The notes beneath the pieces are model-generated. The model had not been told where the DNA came from. It saw only the letters and a program-made list of their open reading frames with translations, and searched no databases. A DNA stretch of 64,000 nt, from assembly GCF_012070395.1 (NCBI RefSeq), contig NZ_JAAFYS010000004.1, positions 62,001 through 126,000 of the forward strand, written 5' to 3'. Shown piece after piece: positions 7,700 through 16,110 of the stretch (position 1 is its first letter; every line of letters begins with the position of its first letter). Position numbers and translations under genes: made by a program. This DNA is from Pseudoroseicyclus tamaricis. GTDB taxonomy: Bacteria > Pseudomonadota > Alphaproteobacteria > Rhodobacterales > Rhodobacteraceae.

Positions 7700-8356
7700 A
7701 TGTCTGTGCGTCCACTGCGCCCGGCGCGATGGGCCTCTGCCCCCATTCTGACACTTCCTGCCCTGGCCCTGCTGGCCGCCTGTTCCGGCGGCGGCGCGGC
7801 GGGCGGCGGCGGCTCGCCCGGCGACCCGGCGACGGGCCCCGACGGGGCGGAGAGCTACACGCTCGACCTCGAGGGCAAGGAGGAGCGGGTGGACGACATC
7901 GGCACCGTCTATGACGAGGTCTATGGCGGAAAGCCGATGCCCGGCGCCCTCGCGCCCACGACCGGCACCGCCACCTTTAACGGCGCCGTCAGCTTCGGCA
8001 GCCAGGTGAAGGACCCCGATCTCGTCGCTGCGCTGGCGGTGACGGTGGATTTCGGCACCGCCGGGGTGACGGGCTCCATGTGGGATTTCCACGACCGTGC
8101 CGGCCATGTCGCCGGCGGCAGCGTGGCGCTGACGGGAGAGGTGCCGGAGGAGTCCCCCTCCTCCGTCGTGCTCGGCGGGCAGGGCCTGCTCGACTGGGGG
8201 CCGGAGCAGATCTACCTGCGCATCGACATGACGGGCGATCTCTACGGTGCGAAGGCCGACTGGCTCTACGGCCAGGGCGTCGCGACGCTGACGACGGACG
8301 GTGTGGAGGAGACCTACACGGCCACGCTCGGCGGAGACAACGACCGGGTGGACTGA
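7700..8356 (+). CDS. Lipoprotein with a TbpB-like beta-barrel-type repeat pattern
   Basis: A 218-residue lipoprotein. The signal peptide ends in the lipobox LLAAC with Cys28 as the predicted lipidated residue, followed by a Gly/Ser-rich linker. The rest shows segments such as GTATFNGAVSFGS, ALAVTVDFGTAGVTGSMWDF and GSVALTGEV. These resemble the strands of the TbpB/surface-lipoprotein barrel domain (inference from pattern only). I chose ATG at 7700, with AAGGAG nine bases upstream, because it gives a normal-length signal peptide; ATGs at 7670 and 7673 also have a good ribosome site. It may be surface exposed. The gene ends at a strong terminator shared with csp copy 2. Confidence 0.6.
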   Translation: MSVRPLRPARWASAPILTLPALALLAACSGGGAAGGGGSPGDPATGPDGAESYTLDLEGKEERVDDIGTVYDEVYGGKPMPGALAPTTGTATFNGAVSFGSQVKDPDLVAALAVTVDFGTAGVTGSMWDFHDRAGHVAGGSVALTGEVPEESPSSVVLGGQGLLDWGPEQIYLRIDMTGDLYGAKADWLYGQGVATLTTDGVEETYTATLGGDNDRVD

Positions 8357-8402
8357 GACCGGGTGGACTGACGCCTGGCTGTTCCGGAGCCGGACAACGA
8401 AA

Positions 8403-8430
8403 AAGGGCGCCCCGGGGGGCGCCCTTCTTT
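8403..8430. terminator. Bidirectional hairpin terminator between the lipoprotein and csp copy 2
   Basis: AAGGGCGCC and GGCGCCCTT form a perfect stem around CCGGGG. CTTT follows on the plus strand and AAAA precedes it, giving a U-run on the minus strand. It lies between convergent genes. Confidence 0.75.
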
Positions 8431-8460
8431 ATCTCGGCTGGGCCTTGGCGGCCCGGATCG

Positions 8461-8667
8461 TCAGGCCAGGGCCAGGTTGGTGGCCGACTGCCGGCCGTCA
8501 CGGCCGGACTCGAGGTCGTAGGTGACCTTCTGGTTGTCGGACAGGCCGGTGAGGCCGGCGCGCTCGACGGCGGAGATGTGGACGAAGACGTCCTTGCCGC
8601 CGGAGTCAGGCGCGATGAAGCCGAAGCCTTTGGTGGTGTTGAACCATTTCACGGTGCCAGTGGCCAT
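8461..8667 (-). CDS. cspA: Cold-shock protein (CspA family), copy 2
   Basis: A 68-residue OB-fold nucleic-acid-binding protein, paralogous to the product at 6919-7125 and equal in length. RNP1 reads KGFGFIAPD and RNP2 DVFVHISAVE. It is expected to act as an mRNA chaperone in the cytoplasm. The ATG at 8665-8667 is preceded by AGAGGAT. Upstream is a hairpin matching that of copy 1 in loop sequence and distance to the start, suggesting shared post-transcriptional control. The two csp genes are in the same orientation, about 1.5 kb apart, with the two unrelated genes at 7265 and 7700 between them. Confidence 0.92.
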   Translation of the reverse strand: MATGTVKWFNTTKGFGFIAPDSGGKDVFVHISAVERAGLTGLSDNQKVTYDLESGRDGRQSATNLALA

Positions 8668-8687
8668 GTGAAGTATCCTCTGTGTTC

Positions 8688-8710
8688 GCTGCCCGCTGAA
8701 GTGCGGCAGC
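8688..8710 (-). promoter_or_regulatory. Conserved leader hairpin of csp copy 2
   Basis: GCTGCC and GGCAGC arms around GCACTTCAGCG, ending 20 nt before the ATG. It matches the copy 1 leader hairpin in loop and position, with compensatory base changes in the stem. Confidence 0.6.
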
Positions 8711-8925
8711 CCGGCTCGTCAGTTCAAGTTCGAGACTGCGTACCGGTGACGGGAACAGGGGATCGAAGAGAAATCGTAGCGACTCTTGTTATGGCATGTT
8801 TGAGGGGGGTGACGCAAGGGGCGTTGGATTTGACGGCAGAGTCTCACTTTAAACATAAGTGATTTTATGGCTATTAGATTGTGCGGTAGCAGGCGTTGCG
8901 CTGCGCCGCGGCTTGCCTACATCCC

Positions 8926-8970
8926 TTGAAAAATTCGCAGTTTGCTAACATATGTGCGCACAAAGTGTTA
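8926..8970 (+). promoter_or_regulatory. Candidate promoter and dyad operator of the Panacea operon
   Basis: TTGAAA at 8926-8931 is 17 bases from CATATG at 8949-8954, a weak sigma-70-type pair. Overlapping it, TAACA (8946-8950), the perfect palindrome TGTGCGCACA (8953-8962) and TGTTA (8966-8970) form a nearly symmetric 25-bp dyad. This is where an autorepressor would be expected to bind. The first gene starts about 45 bp downstream. The surrounding 8668-9016 spacer is AT-rich for this genome and shows no further gene. Confidence 0.4.
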
Positions 8971-9016
8971 GTGTCTGTTCCAACGGACGACCAACCGTCG
9001 AGCCAGGAGGGCCAAC

Positions 9017-9238
9017 ATGCCAAAAGGACCGCAAGGGCAGAGGCGCCTAGCGGACGTTATCGGCAATGCTGTGCACATTGCTCACATCGCGACCGGAGAG
9101 GAACCGGAGACGAGTTTAAAGCGACCGGCCAACCGCAACAGCGGTTTGTCGGGTTCGAAGGCACGTCGGGAGGACACCACGGCGGACGAGTGGAAGGAGA
9201 TCGCGCTGAAGGCGGCCAACGCGAGGTGGTGGGGATGA
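9017..9238 (+). CDS. Small basic protein, first gene of a low-GC three-gene operon
   Basis: A 73-residue basic protein of unknown function. The N-terminus (MPKGPQGQRRLADVIGNAVH) and the C-terminal EIALKAANARWW pattern resemble small proteins ending in EIAxKAAxARW found on alphaproteobacterial accessory DNA; that likeness is from memory and not a function call. ATG has CAGGAGG five to six bases upstream. Its stop overlaps the next start by four bases (ATGA). Base composition is clearly lower in GC than the flanks, suggesting transfer. It could be a DNA-binding regulator or part of the antitoxin module. Confidence 0.6.
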   Translation: MPKGPQGQRRLADVIGNAVHIAHIATGEEPETSLKRPANRNSGLSGSKARREDTTADEWKEIALKAANARWWG

Positions 9239-9744
9239 CCAATAACCCGCCGCAACGTGTAGTTTATAAGCCAACTTGGGTCGCCAACAGCTTTCTAGTG
9301 CGCGCGAGGAATGAGGGGGTGACGGATGTTGATCCCCTAAAGATCCAAAAGCTTGTCTACAACTTGCATGGATGGAACCTTGCTGTGACGGGATCGCCCG
9401 CTGTCGGGGAGCGTTTCGAGGCGTGGCCGCATGGGCCAGTTAATTCCACCCTTTATCACAAGTTTAAAGAGTACCGTTTCAGACCTATCACCGGCTATGC
9501 GACGGACGTTGACCCAATGACAGGGGTGCCGTCTGCGACATATGTAAGCGAGGGGGATGCGGCCTTCTACGACGTTTTTGACCGTGTATGGAAGCGGTAC
9601 AAAGGATATAGTGGCCAAGAGTTATCTGACATGACCCACGCGGTTGGGACCCCATGGTCATATGCGCGTGAACACGGCCTGCATTACATTCCCGACAACA
9701 TGATCCGCGATCATTTTATAGAAATTGGTAAAGTTACCGCATGA
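9235..9744 (+). CDS. Panacea / SocA-like (DUF4065) domain protein, candidate antitoxin
   Basis: A 169-residue protein. The pattern VANSFLVRARNEG, then DPLKIQKLVYNLHGW, then FEAWPHGPV and later GTPWSYAR is the DUF4065 (Panacea/SocA) signature: a small helical domain beginning near residue 14 with the K-IQKLVY helix and the EAWPHGPV turn. Panacea domains are known as promiscuous antitoxin modules paired with varied toxins, and SocA is a proteolysis adaptor antitoxin in Caulobacter. The gene overlaps its neighbours by four bases on both sides. The small membrane protein immediately downstream is the natural toxin candidate. Composition differs from the host genome. The domain call is good; the toxin-antitoxin role is inference. 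Confidence 0.8.
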   Translation: MTNNPPQRVVYKPTWVANSFLVRARNEGVTDVDPLKIQKLVYNLHGWNLAVTGSPAVGERFEAWPHGPVNSTLYHKFKEYRFRPITGYATDVDPMTGVPSATYVSEGDAAFYDVFDRVWKRYKGYSGQELSDMTHAVGTPWSYAREHGLHYIPDNMIRDHFIEIGKVTA

Positions 9745-10076
9745 AGAAGCCGAATGTGTCGGCTGACGCCATTGGCTCATCGGCTCTAGAGCAGCCGGGA
9801 CCTTCAGGTCCAGTCGGCCCTGACCCAATGACCAGAGACCCAGTCTTAGACCAAAAGATGGGTGCCGTAGGCCGGTGTTTGGGTTACGGGGATGAAAAGA
9901 AGGCCAACATTGCAGGGCTGGCGGTCGCGGTTTTCACCATTGTCCTTATTGCAGTGGTTTGCGTCTATTTGCTTTCTGAAAGCGATGAAAACAGGTCGTT
10001 ATTGGGTAGCCTAATCACCCCTGTGTTCGGTGTAATTACCGGCTCCATAGGGTATATTACCGGCCGCAAGGACTAA
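9741..10076 (+). CDS. Small membrane protein, candidate toxin partner of the Panacea protein
   Basis: A 111-residue protein with no family I recognise. Residues 1-45 are polar and proline-rich. A strong transmembrane segment follows at about 55-78 (IAGLAVAVFTIVLIAVVCVYLL). After a short acidic loop (SESDENRS) comes a second, glycine-rich hydrophobic segment near residues 86-107 (LITPVFGVITGSIGYITG). The start ATG at 9741 overlaps the Panacea stop, so the two are translationally coupled. Small membrane-acting proteins are one class of known Panacea partners, hence the suggestion; it could also be an unrelated accessory protein. It is the last gene of the low-GC island, followed by palindromic repeats. 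Confidence 0.55.
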   Translation: MKKPNVSADAIGSSALEQPGPSGPVGPDPMTRDPVLDQKMGAVGRCLGYGDEKKANIAGLAVAVFTIVLIAVVCVYLLSESDENRSLLGSLITPVFGVITGSIGYITGRKD

Positions 10077-10143
10077 CTGAACTTTTGCTTCCTAAGGGAC
10101 TGCGGAGGGACGGTTCGGGGAGGTGGAAGCAGCTTGGCCCGGG

Positions 10144-10315
10144 TAAGGTGGGTTAAATACCACCCTACGAGGCGATCCGAAGTAGGGTGGGTATGTAACC
10201 CACCTTGCCGCCGCGGACGCGGGCTTCGACGTCCGAAGCGAGGCCGATCCGCCGCTTTTGAAGGTCGGCCGGGCAAGAGAGCCCGGCCGGGGGTAAGGTG
10301 GGCTGGACACCCACC
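10144..10315. repeat. Cluster of three short palindromes and a strong hairpin
   Basis: Three copies of the GGTGGGT..ACCCACC palindrome family lie at 10144-10170, 10182-10206 and 10293-10315. Between them, at 10266-10289, CGGCCGGGC and GCCCGGCCG form a perfect nine-base stem around AAGAGA. The cluster separates the low-GC operon from the convergent ettA gene and may terminate both. There is no gene in 10077-10322. Confidence 0.65.
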
Positions 10316-10322
10316 CAACAGG

Positions 10323-11978
<1,656 letters not shown>

Positions 11979-12039
11979 GGCGATGCTCCATTGCGGGGGT
12001 TTCGACGGCGCTCAATAACGGGGGCGGGGCGAAGGAGCA

Positions 12040-12510
12040 ATGCGGGGCACATTGGCGGACATGATGGCGCGCGTGGCGCAGCCGGGGCGCGTGACGTGGA
12101 TCGGGGGCCGGTCCGGCCGCCGCGAGGAGGTCGTGGCGGTGGAGCGGGTGCTCGTGAAGCCGGGCGGCCTGCAGGGCGATCACGCGAGGAAGGGCAAGCG
12201 GGCGGTGACGCTGGTCCAGGCGGAGCATCTGCTCGCCATCGGCAGCTTTCTCGGGGCAGGCCCGGTGGCGCCGGAGGTGCTGCGGCGCAACCTCGTGGTG
12301 GAGGGGATCAACCTGCTCGGGTTGAAGGAGAGGGAGGTGAGAATCGGAGGCGCGCTCCTGCGCCTGACGGTGCCCTGCCATCCCTGCAGCCGCATGGAGG
12401 AGGCGCTGGGCCCCGGAGGCTACGCAGCGATGCGCGGCCACGGGGGCTGGTGCGCCGAGGTGCTGGAGCCCGGAGAGGTGGCGCTGGGCGACCGGGTGGA
12501 GCCGGTGTGA
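12040..12510 (+). CDS. MOSC domain protein
   Basis: A protein of up to 156 residues with the MOSC beta-barrel found in molybdenum cofactor sulfurases and related sulfur-carrier proteins. Visible family features are GLQGDHARKGKRAVTLVQ (GDH motif), LRRNLVVEGINLLGLK and a conserved-cysteine segment PCHPCSRMEEALGPGG followed by MRGHGGW. The role would be binding a reactive sulfur or metal-pterin cofactor; the partner is unknown. The start is unsure. ATG 12040 has AAGGAG only two bases away, which is too close; ATG at 12061 or 12064 gives a typical N-terminus for short MOSC proteins. It is divergent from ettA and convergent with the GNAT gene. Confidence 0.8.
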   Translation: MRGTLADMMARVAQPGRVTWIGGRSGRREEVVAVERVLVKPGGLQGDHARKGKRAVTLVQAEHLLAIGSFLGAGPVAPEVLRRNLVVEGINLLGLKEREVRIGGALLRLTVPCHPCSRMEEALGPGGYAAMRGHGGWCAEVLEPGEVALGDRVEPV

Positions 12511-12541
12511 GGGTGCCGGGGGCGGCGTCTCCCGGAGCGGG

Positions 12542-13012
12542 TCACGGGGCGGCGACGTCTTTCTCGAAGAAGACGTCCGGGTAGGGGTCGTCGTTGAAGC
12601 GGGGGATCTCCCGCCATCCGGCGCGGCGGTAGAGGGCGACGGCCTCGGGCAGCGCCGAGTTGGTGTCGAGACGCAGCTGCGCCATGCCGAGCCGCGCCGC
12701 CTCCGCCTCCACCGCGGCCATGAAGCGCCGGGCGAGGCCGAGGCCGCGCGCGGAGGGGGAGACCCAGAGCCGCTTCACCTCGCCCCAGTCGCCATGCCCC
12801 TTCAGGCCGCAGCAGCCGATCGCCGCGCCCTCCGCCCAGGCGACCCAGAAGGCGCCGCGGGGCGGCTCCATACTGGTCGCCTCCGGGTCGGCCGAGAGCA
12901 AGACGTCGAAGCCGCTGGAGAGGCGGGCCGCCAGTTCGGCGTAATAGGCCTGCAGGCAGGCGACGGCCTCCGGCGCGCGAGGGGAGGTGAGGCGAAGATC
13001 GGGAGCGGTCAT
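12542..13012 (-). CDS. GNAT family N-acetyltransferase
   Basis: A 156-residue acyl-CoA-dependent N-acetyltransferase. The fold is visible as strand WVAWAEGAAIGCCGL, then EVKRLWVSPSARGLGLARRFM (motif A with the acetyl-CoA pyrophosphate-binding R-x-x-G-x-G/A pattern, here SARGLGLA), then LRLDTNSALPEAVALYRRAGWREI (motif B) and the final strand. The substrate cannot be told. Start ATG at 13010-13012. The gene is convergent with the MOSC gene, about 30 bp apart, and its upstream side faces a 700-bp repeat-filled spacer. Confidence 0.85.
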   Translation of the reverse strand: MTAPDLRLTSPRAPEAVACLQAYYAELAARLSSGFDVLLSADPEATSMEPPRGAFWVAWAEGAAIGCCGLKGHGDWGEVKRLWVSPSARGLGLARRFMAAVEAEAARLGMAQLRLDTNSALPEAVALYRRAGWREIPRFNDDPYPDVFFEKDVAAP

Positions 13013-13089
13013 GGCGAGAGGATTAGGGGAGGGGCTGGGGGGCTGCAAGATTGGCCGGGTGAGTCGCGGGGGCGGTGCGAGGCGGGCGC

Positions 13090-13263
13090 GGTGGGTGGCG
13101 ACCACGCACCCTGCGCAGACCGCCCGCCGAGGTAGAGCGGGCGCCGGCCCGACAGGGGCGCCGAGGTTGCAGGCGCCGGGCGGGGGTGCAGCTCGGGCCG
13201 GGCCCTTTCGGAGAGCGCGGTGCGCGAGGCGCCCAAGCCCGTAGGGTAGGTTTTCAACCCACC
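13090..13263. repeat. Short palindromes at the left of a 700-bp gene-free spacer
   Basis: 13090-13112 is a GGTGGGTGG..CCACGCACC form and 13241-13263 a GTAGGGTAGGTT..AACCCACC form of the short palindrome family. The stretch between them, and 13264-13354, is GC-rich with imperfect GGCGCC repeats and no convincing gene. Confidence 0.55.
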
Positions 13264-13354
13264 GCTCCGCCCGCCTTCCGGGACCTCATCCTAGATGTTC
13301 TGGCCGAGCGCCCCGCCGTCTGGAAGGCGCTGCGATGGCGCCCATAGACGACAC

Positions 13355-13579
13355 CGTCCACTCCCGCGCCCATCCCCGCCCGCACCCGGGCACCCCATCC
13401 GCAGGCGCAGGGGGAGCGCCGGCTCGTGGGGTGGCGCTCCTGCGGTCGAGCCGGGGTGCTTTATGGTGACACTGCCTCCCCGCGGCGGTCGGAGCACTGA
13501 CATCGCCGGAGCGCCAGCCCGCGGGACGGGCCGGCGCTCGCCCTGCGCCTTTGGCGCGTACCGGGCGGGGGATCGGCTC
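13355..13579 (+). repeat. Complete long dispersed inverted-repeat element (copy C)
   Basis: It begins with CGTCCACTCCCGCGCCC and CACCCGGGCAC, shared with copy D. Then come the left arm (AGGCGCAGGG, GTGGGGTGGCGCTCC), the centre with GCTTTATGGTG.CACTGCCTCC, the right arm (GGAGCGCCAGCCCGCGGG, CGGCGCTCGCCCTGCGCC), the TTTGGCGCGTACC hairpin and GGGCGGGGGA. It lies between divergent GNAT and aminopeptidase genes, just upstream of the latter, so it may sit in its promoter region. Confidence 0.75.
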
Positions 13580-13717
13580 CGGGCGGTGCGCAAAGGAGAG
13601 GAGGCGGCGGCCACGCGCCGCGGGCCGGGCTTCAGCCCGGCACCGCCTCCCCCCCCGGCTGGCCCTCGCATCGCGGCGGGCGTAGGAAGGCGGCAACTTC
13701 CGAACAGGAGACCCGAC

Positions 13718-14971
13718 ATGACCCAAGCCGAATCCGATCTGCCCTTCGACCTCGCCAAGCTCGACCGCCTCGCGGAGGTGGCCGTCAATGTCGGCCTCGG
13801 GCTGAAGGAGGGGCAGGAGCTCATCGTCACCTGCCCGTCGACCGCGCTGCCCTTCCTGCGCCGCGTCGTTGCCGCCGCCTACCGGGCCGGAGCCAGCCTC
13901 GTGACGCCGATCATCTCCGACGCCGAGATCACCCTCGCCCGCTACCGCCACGCGCCCGACGGGAGCTTCGACAAGGCCCCCGCCTGGCTCTACGCCGGCA
14001 TGGCCGAGGCGTTCGAGGCCGGCGCCGCCCGAATGGCCATCGTCGCCGATGACCCGATGCTGCTCGCCGACGAGGAGCCCGGCAAGGTCTCCCGCGCGGG
14101 GCGCGCCAACTCCGCCGCCTACCAGCCGGCGCTGGCGAAGATCGCCGGCTTCGACATCAATTGGACCATCGCCGCCTTCCCCGGACAGGCCTGGGCGAAG
14201 CGCATGTTCCCGGATGTCTCCGCCGAGGAGGCGCAGGGCAAGCTGGCCGACGCGATCTTCGCCGCCAGCCGGCTGGAGAACAACGACCCCGTCGAGGCCT
14301 GGGCCAAGCACAACGCCCAGCTGCGCTCGCGCTGCGACTGGCTGAACGAGCAGCGCTTCGATGCGCTGCACTACAGCGGCCCGGGCACCGACTTCACTCT
14401 GGGCCTCGCGCAGGACCACAAGTGGAAGGGCGGCGCCTCGGAGGCGAAGAACGGCATCATCTGCAACCCCAACATCCCGACGGAGGAGGTCTTCACCACC
14501 CCCGACAGCCGCCGCGCCGACGGCACGGTGCGCGCGACGAAGCCGCTCTCCCACCAGGGCGCGATGATCGAGGGGATCGAGGTGCGCTTCGAGGGCGGCC
14601 GGATCGTCGAGGCGACCTGCACCCGCGGCGAGGAGGTCTTCCAAGAGCTGATCGCTACGGACGAAGGCGCGTCGCGGCTGGGGGAGGTGGCGCTGGTGCC
14701 GCATTCCTCGCCGATCTCCGCGAGCGGGCTGCTCTATTACAACACGCTCTTCGACGAGAACGCCTCCTGCCACATCGCGCAGGGGCAGTGCTACTCGGAC
14801 TGTTTCATCGACGGGGCAAAGCTCTCGAAGGAGGAGATCGCGGAGAAGGGCGGGAACAGCTCGCTGATCCACGTGGACTGGATGATCGGCTCGGGCGAGA
14901 TCGATATCGACGGCATCCGGGAGGACGGGACGCGCGTGCCGGTGATGCGCGGCGGTGAATGGGCGAGTTGA
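13718..14971 (+). CDS. M29 family aminopeptidase
   Basis: A 417-residue metallo-aminopeptidase (thermophilic aminopeptidase T/AmpS type) removing N-terminal residues from peptides in the cytoplasm. Putative ligands for the two-metal site are visible in the second half: the Glu pair in NIPTEEVFTTPD, Glu and His in GEVALVPHSSPIS, the His in NASCHIAQG, and His-Asp in IHVDWMIGS. All are in the usual order for M29 enzymes. The N-terminal alpha/beta domain fills the first 200 or so residues. ATG at 13718 is preceded by AGGAG. It is transcribed alone from a repeat-rich upstream spacer and followed by short palindromes. Confidence 0.88.
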   Translation: MTQAESDLPFDLAKLDRLAEVAVNVGLGLKEGQELIVTCPSTALPFLRRVVAAAYRAGASLVTPIISDAEITLARYRHAPDGSFDKAPAWLYAGMAEAFEAGAARMAIVADDPMLLADEEPGKVSRAGRANSAAYQPALAKIAGFDINWTIAAFPGQAWAKRMFPDVSAEEAQGKLADAIFAASRLENNDPVEAWAKHNAQLRSRCDWLNEQRFDALHYSGPGTDFTLGLAQDHKWKGGASEAKNGIICNPNIPTEEVFTTPDSRRADGTVRATKPLSHQGAMIEGIEVRFEGGRIVEATCTRGEEVFQELIATDEGASRLGEVALVPHSSPISASGLLYYNTLFDENASCHIAQGQCYSDCFIDGAKLSKEEIAEKGGNSSLIHVDWMIGSGEIDIDGIREDGTRVPVMRGGEWAS

Positions 14972-14985
14972 GGCGGTTCGGCGGG

Positions 14986-15082
14986 AGGTGGGTTGTAAAC
15001 CCACCCTCGGGGCGCTCGGGTGCCACCTCCTTCGGGGGGGTGGCTGACGGAGGCGGTGCGTGGCGAGCACGCACCCTACGGA
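14986..15082. repeat. Two short palindromes after the aminopeptidase gene
   Basis: 14986-15010 is GAGGTGGGTT..AACCCACCCTCGG. 15055-15082 is the variant GGTGCGTGGCG..CACGCACCCTACGG. Both lie just 3' of the gene and just before the element fragment at 15128. Confidence 0.6.
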
Positions 15083-15127
15083 TGTAGCGCCGAGCCTCAC
15101 CGCCTGGGAGCGCACCATCGCCGCGGC

Positions 15128-15171
15128 ATCCCCCGCCCGGTACGCGGCAAAGGCGCAGGGCGAGCGCCTGC
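15128..15171 (-). repeat. End fragment of the long inverted-repeat element (copy F)
   Basis: ATCCCCCGCCCGGTACGCG followed by GCAAAGGCGC and AGGGCGAGCGCCTGC equals the first 45 or so bases of copy B. It stops abruptly where the interrupted DUF1801 reading frame begins (15172), so this fragment marks the break in that gene. Confidence 0.7.
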
Positions 15172-15375
15172 GTCCCCCTCCCGCACGCTCTCGTAGCGGT
15201 AATGGTAGGAGCCGTAGCCGACTATGGACGTCCCCCAGAGTACCGGCCGCCAGCCCGTCACCTCGCGGAAGAGCTCGTCCAGCCGCTGCGCATCAGCGCG
15301 CCGGCCCGCAGGCTCGACCGCGGCGAGGTAATCCTCGACGGAGGCCTCGGTCGGCTGGGTCAGGTTCTCGGCGAT
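15172..15375 (-). pseudogene. Truncated DUF1801 (YdhG-like) gene fused to a repeat
   Basis: On the minus strand about 68 codons read as the N-terminal half of a DUF1801 protein: AENLTQPTEASVEDYLAAVE, RRADAQRLDELFREVTGW, LWGTSIVGYGSYHYRYES and then VREGD. Immediately after that the sequence becomes the repeat fragment at 15128-15171, so the C-terminal half is gone. The codon where the usual ATG should be is ATC (15373-15375), although a CAGGAG ribosome-site-like stretch remains upstream. Both defects say the gene is dead. DUF1801 proteins are small cytoplasmic proteins of unclear function, normally about 130-145 residues. Confidence 0.75.
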
Positions 15376-15413
15376 GGCGCTTGCTCCTGCCCCAGCGTAA
15401 CGCGGGTCAGCCC

Positions 15414-15962
15414 TCAGCGGAAGGCCGGGCCGTGCGCCCAGACCGTCAGCGACTGCCGCACCCCCGCCGTCACCGGCGTCACCCGGTGGAGGAGGTAGGA
15501 GGGGAAGAGCGTCGCCGCCCCCCGCCCCCGCTCGGCGGCGACGACATGGCCCGACGGCATGATCTCCAGCGCCCCGCCCTCGTATTCCTCCGGCTCGGAG
15601 AGCTGGACGACCAGCGTCAGCTTTCGCCGCGCGGCGAGGCGGCCGTCGCCGATGTCGGAATGCCAGTCGAAATGCCCCTCGCGGGCGGCGTCGTAGCGGG
15701 CGACCTGCGGGCTCTCGGAGAAATCCGTCAGGTCGAAGCCGAAGGCCTCCCGGTTGGCGCGGGCGGTGATCTCGATCAGCCGGTCCATCACCCACTCCGC
15801 CCCCGCCACCTCGTCGATCCAGACGAGATCCGCGCGGCGCATGTTGCTCTCCCGCTGGCCGACGAGGCGGGCGGCCTGCGCCGGCGCCTCGGCGACGATG
15901 AGGGCGAGATGATCGCACTCTGCCGCCGAGAAGGCGGCGGCGACGGACTGGACGTGGATCAT
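15414..15962 (-). CDS. 2-oxoglutarate/Fe(II)-dependent oxygenase (prolyl-4-hydroxylase-like)
   Basis: A 182-residue cytoplasmic dioxygenase. The iron ligands are His101 and Asp103 in HFDWHSD and His159 in LLHRVTPV. Arg169 in AGVRQSL is placed to bind 2-oxoglutarate. The segment RKLTLVVQLSEPEEYEGGALEI is the core double-stranded helix of PKHD/P4Hc-type hydroxylases. The substrate is unknown; homologues hydroxylate proteins or small molecules. Start ATG at 15960-15962. It lies 38 bp upstream, in transcription order, of the dead DUF1801 gene and is divergent from the cupin gene. Confidence 0.85.
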   Translation of the reverse strand: MIHVQSVAAAFSAAECDHLALIVAEAPAQAARLVGQRESNMRRADLVWIDEVAGAEWVMDRLIEITARANREAFGFDLTDFSESPQVARYDAAREGHFDWHSDIGDGRLAARRKLTLVVQLSEPEEYEGGALEIMPSGHVVAAERGRGAATLFPSYLLHRVTPVTAGVRQSLTVWAHGPAFR

Positions 15963-16110
15963 GGGGGGCAGGCTCCGGGGTGCGGCGAGAGATGCCCTGT
16001 AGGGCCGCGGGCGCCCCGGCGCCGCGCCGGCGGCGACATGCGCAGGGTCGTTTTTGCACCGCGCCCGCCGGGGCCTGTCCGGACGCGGCGGCCGCCCTAC
16101 ATCCCCCGCC

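Noticed and set aside
8826-8875. CACTT...AAGTG stem near the AT-rich stretch as a terminator or operator
   Set aside because: The stem is only five base pairs, with no symmetry beyond chance in AT-rich sequence.
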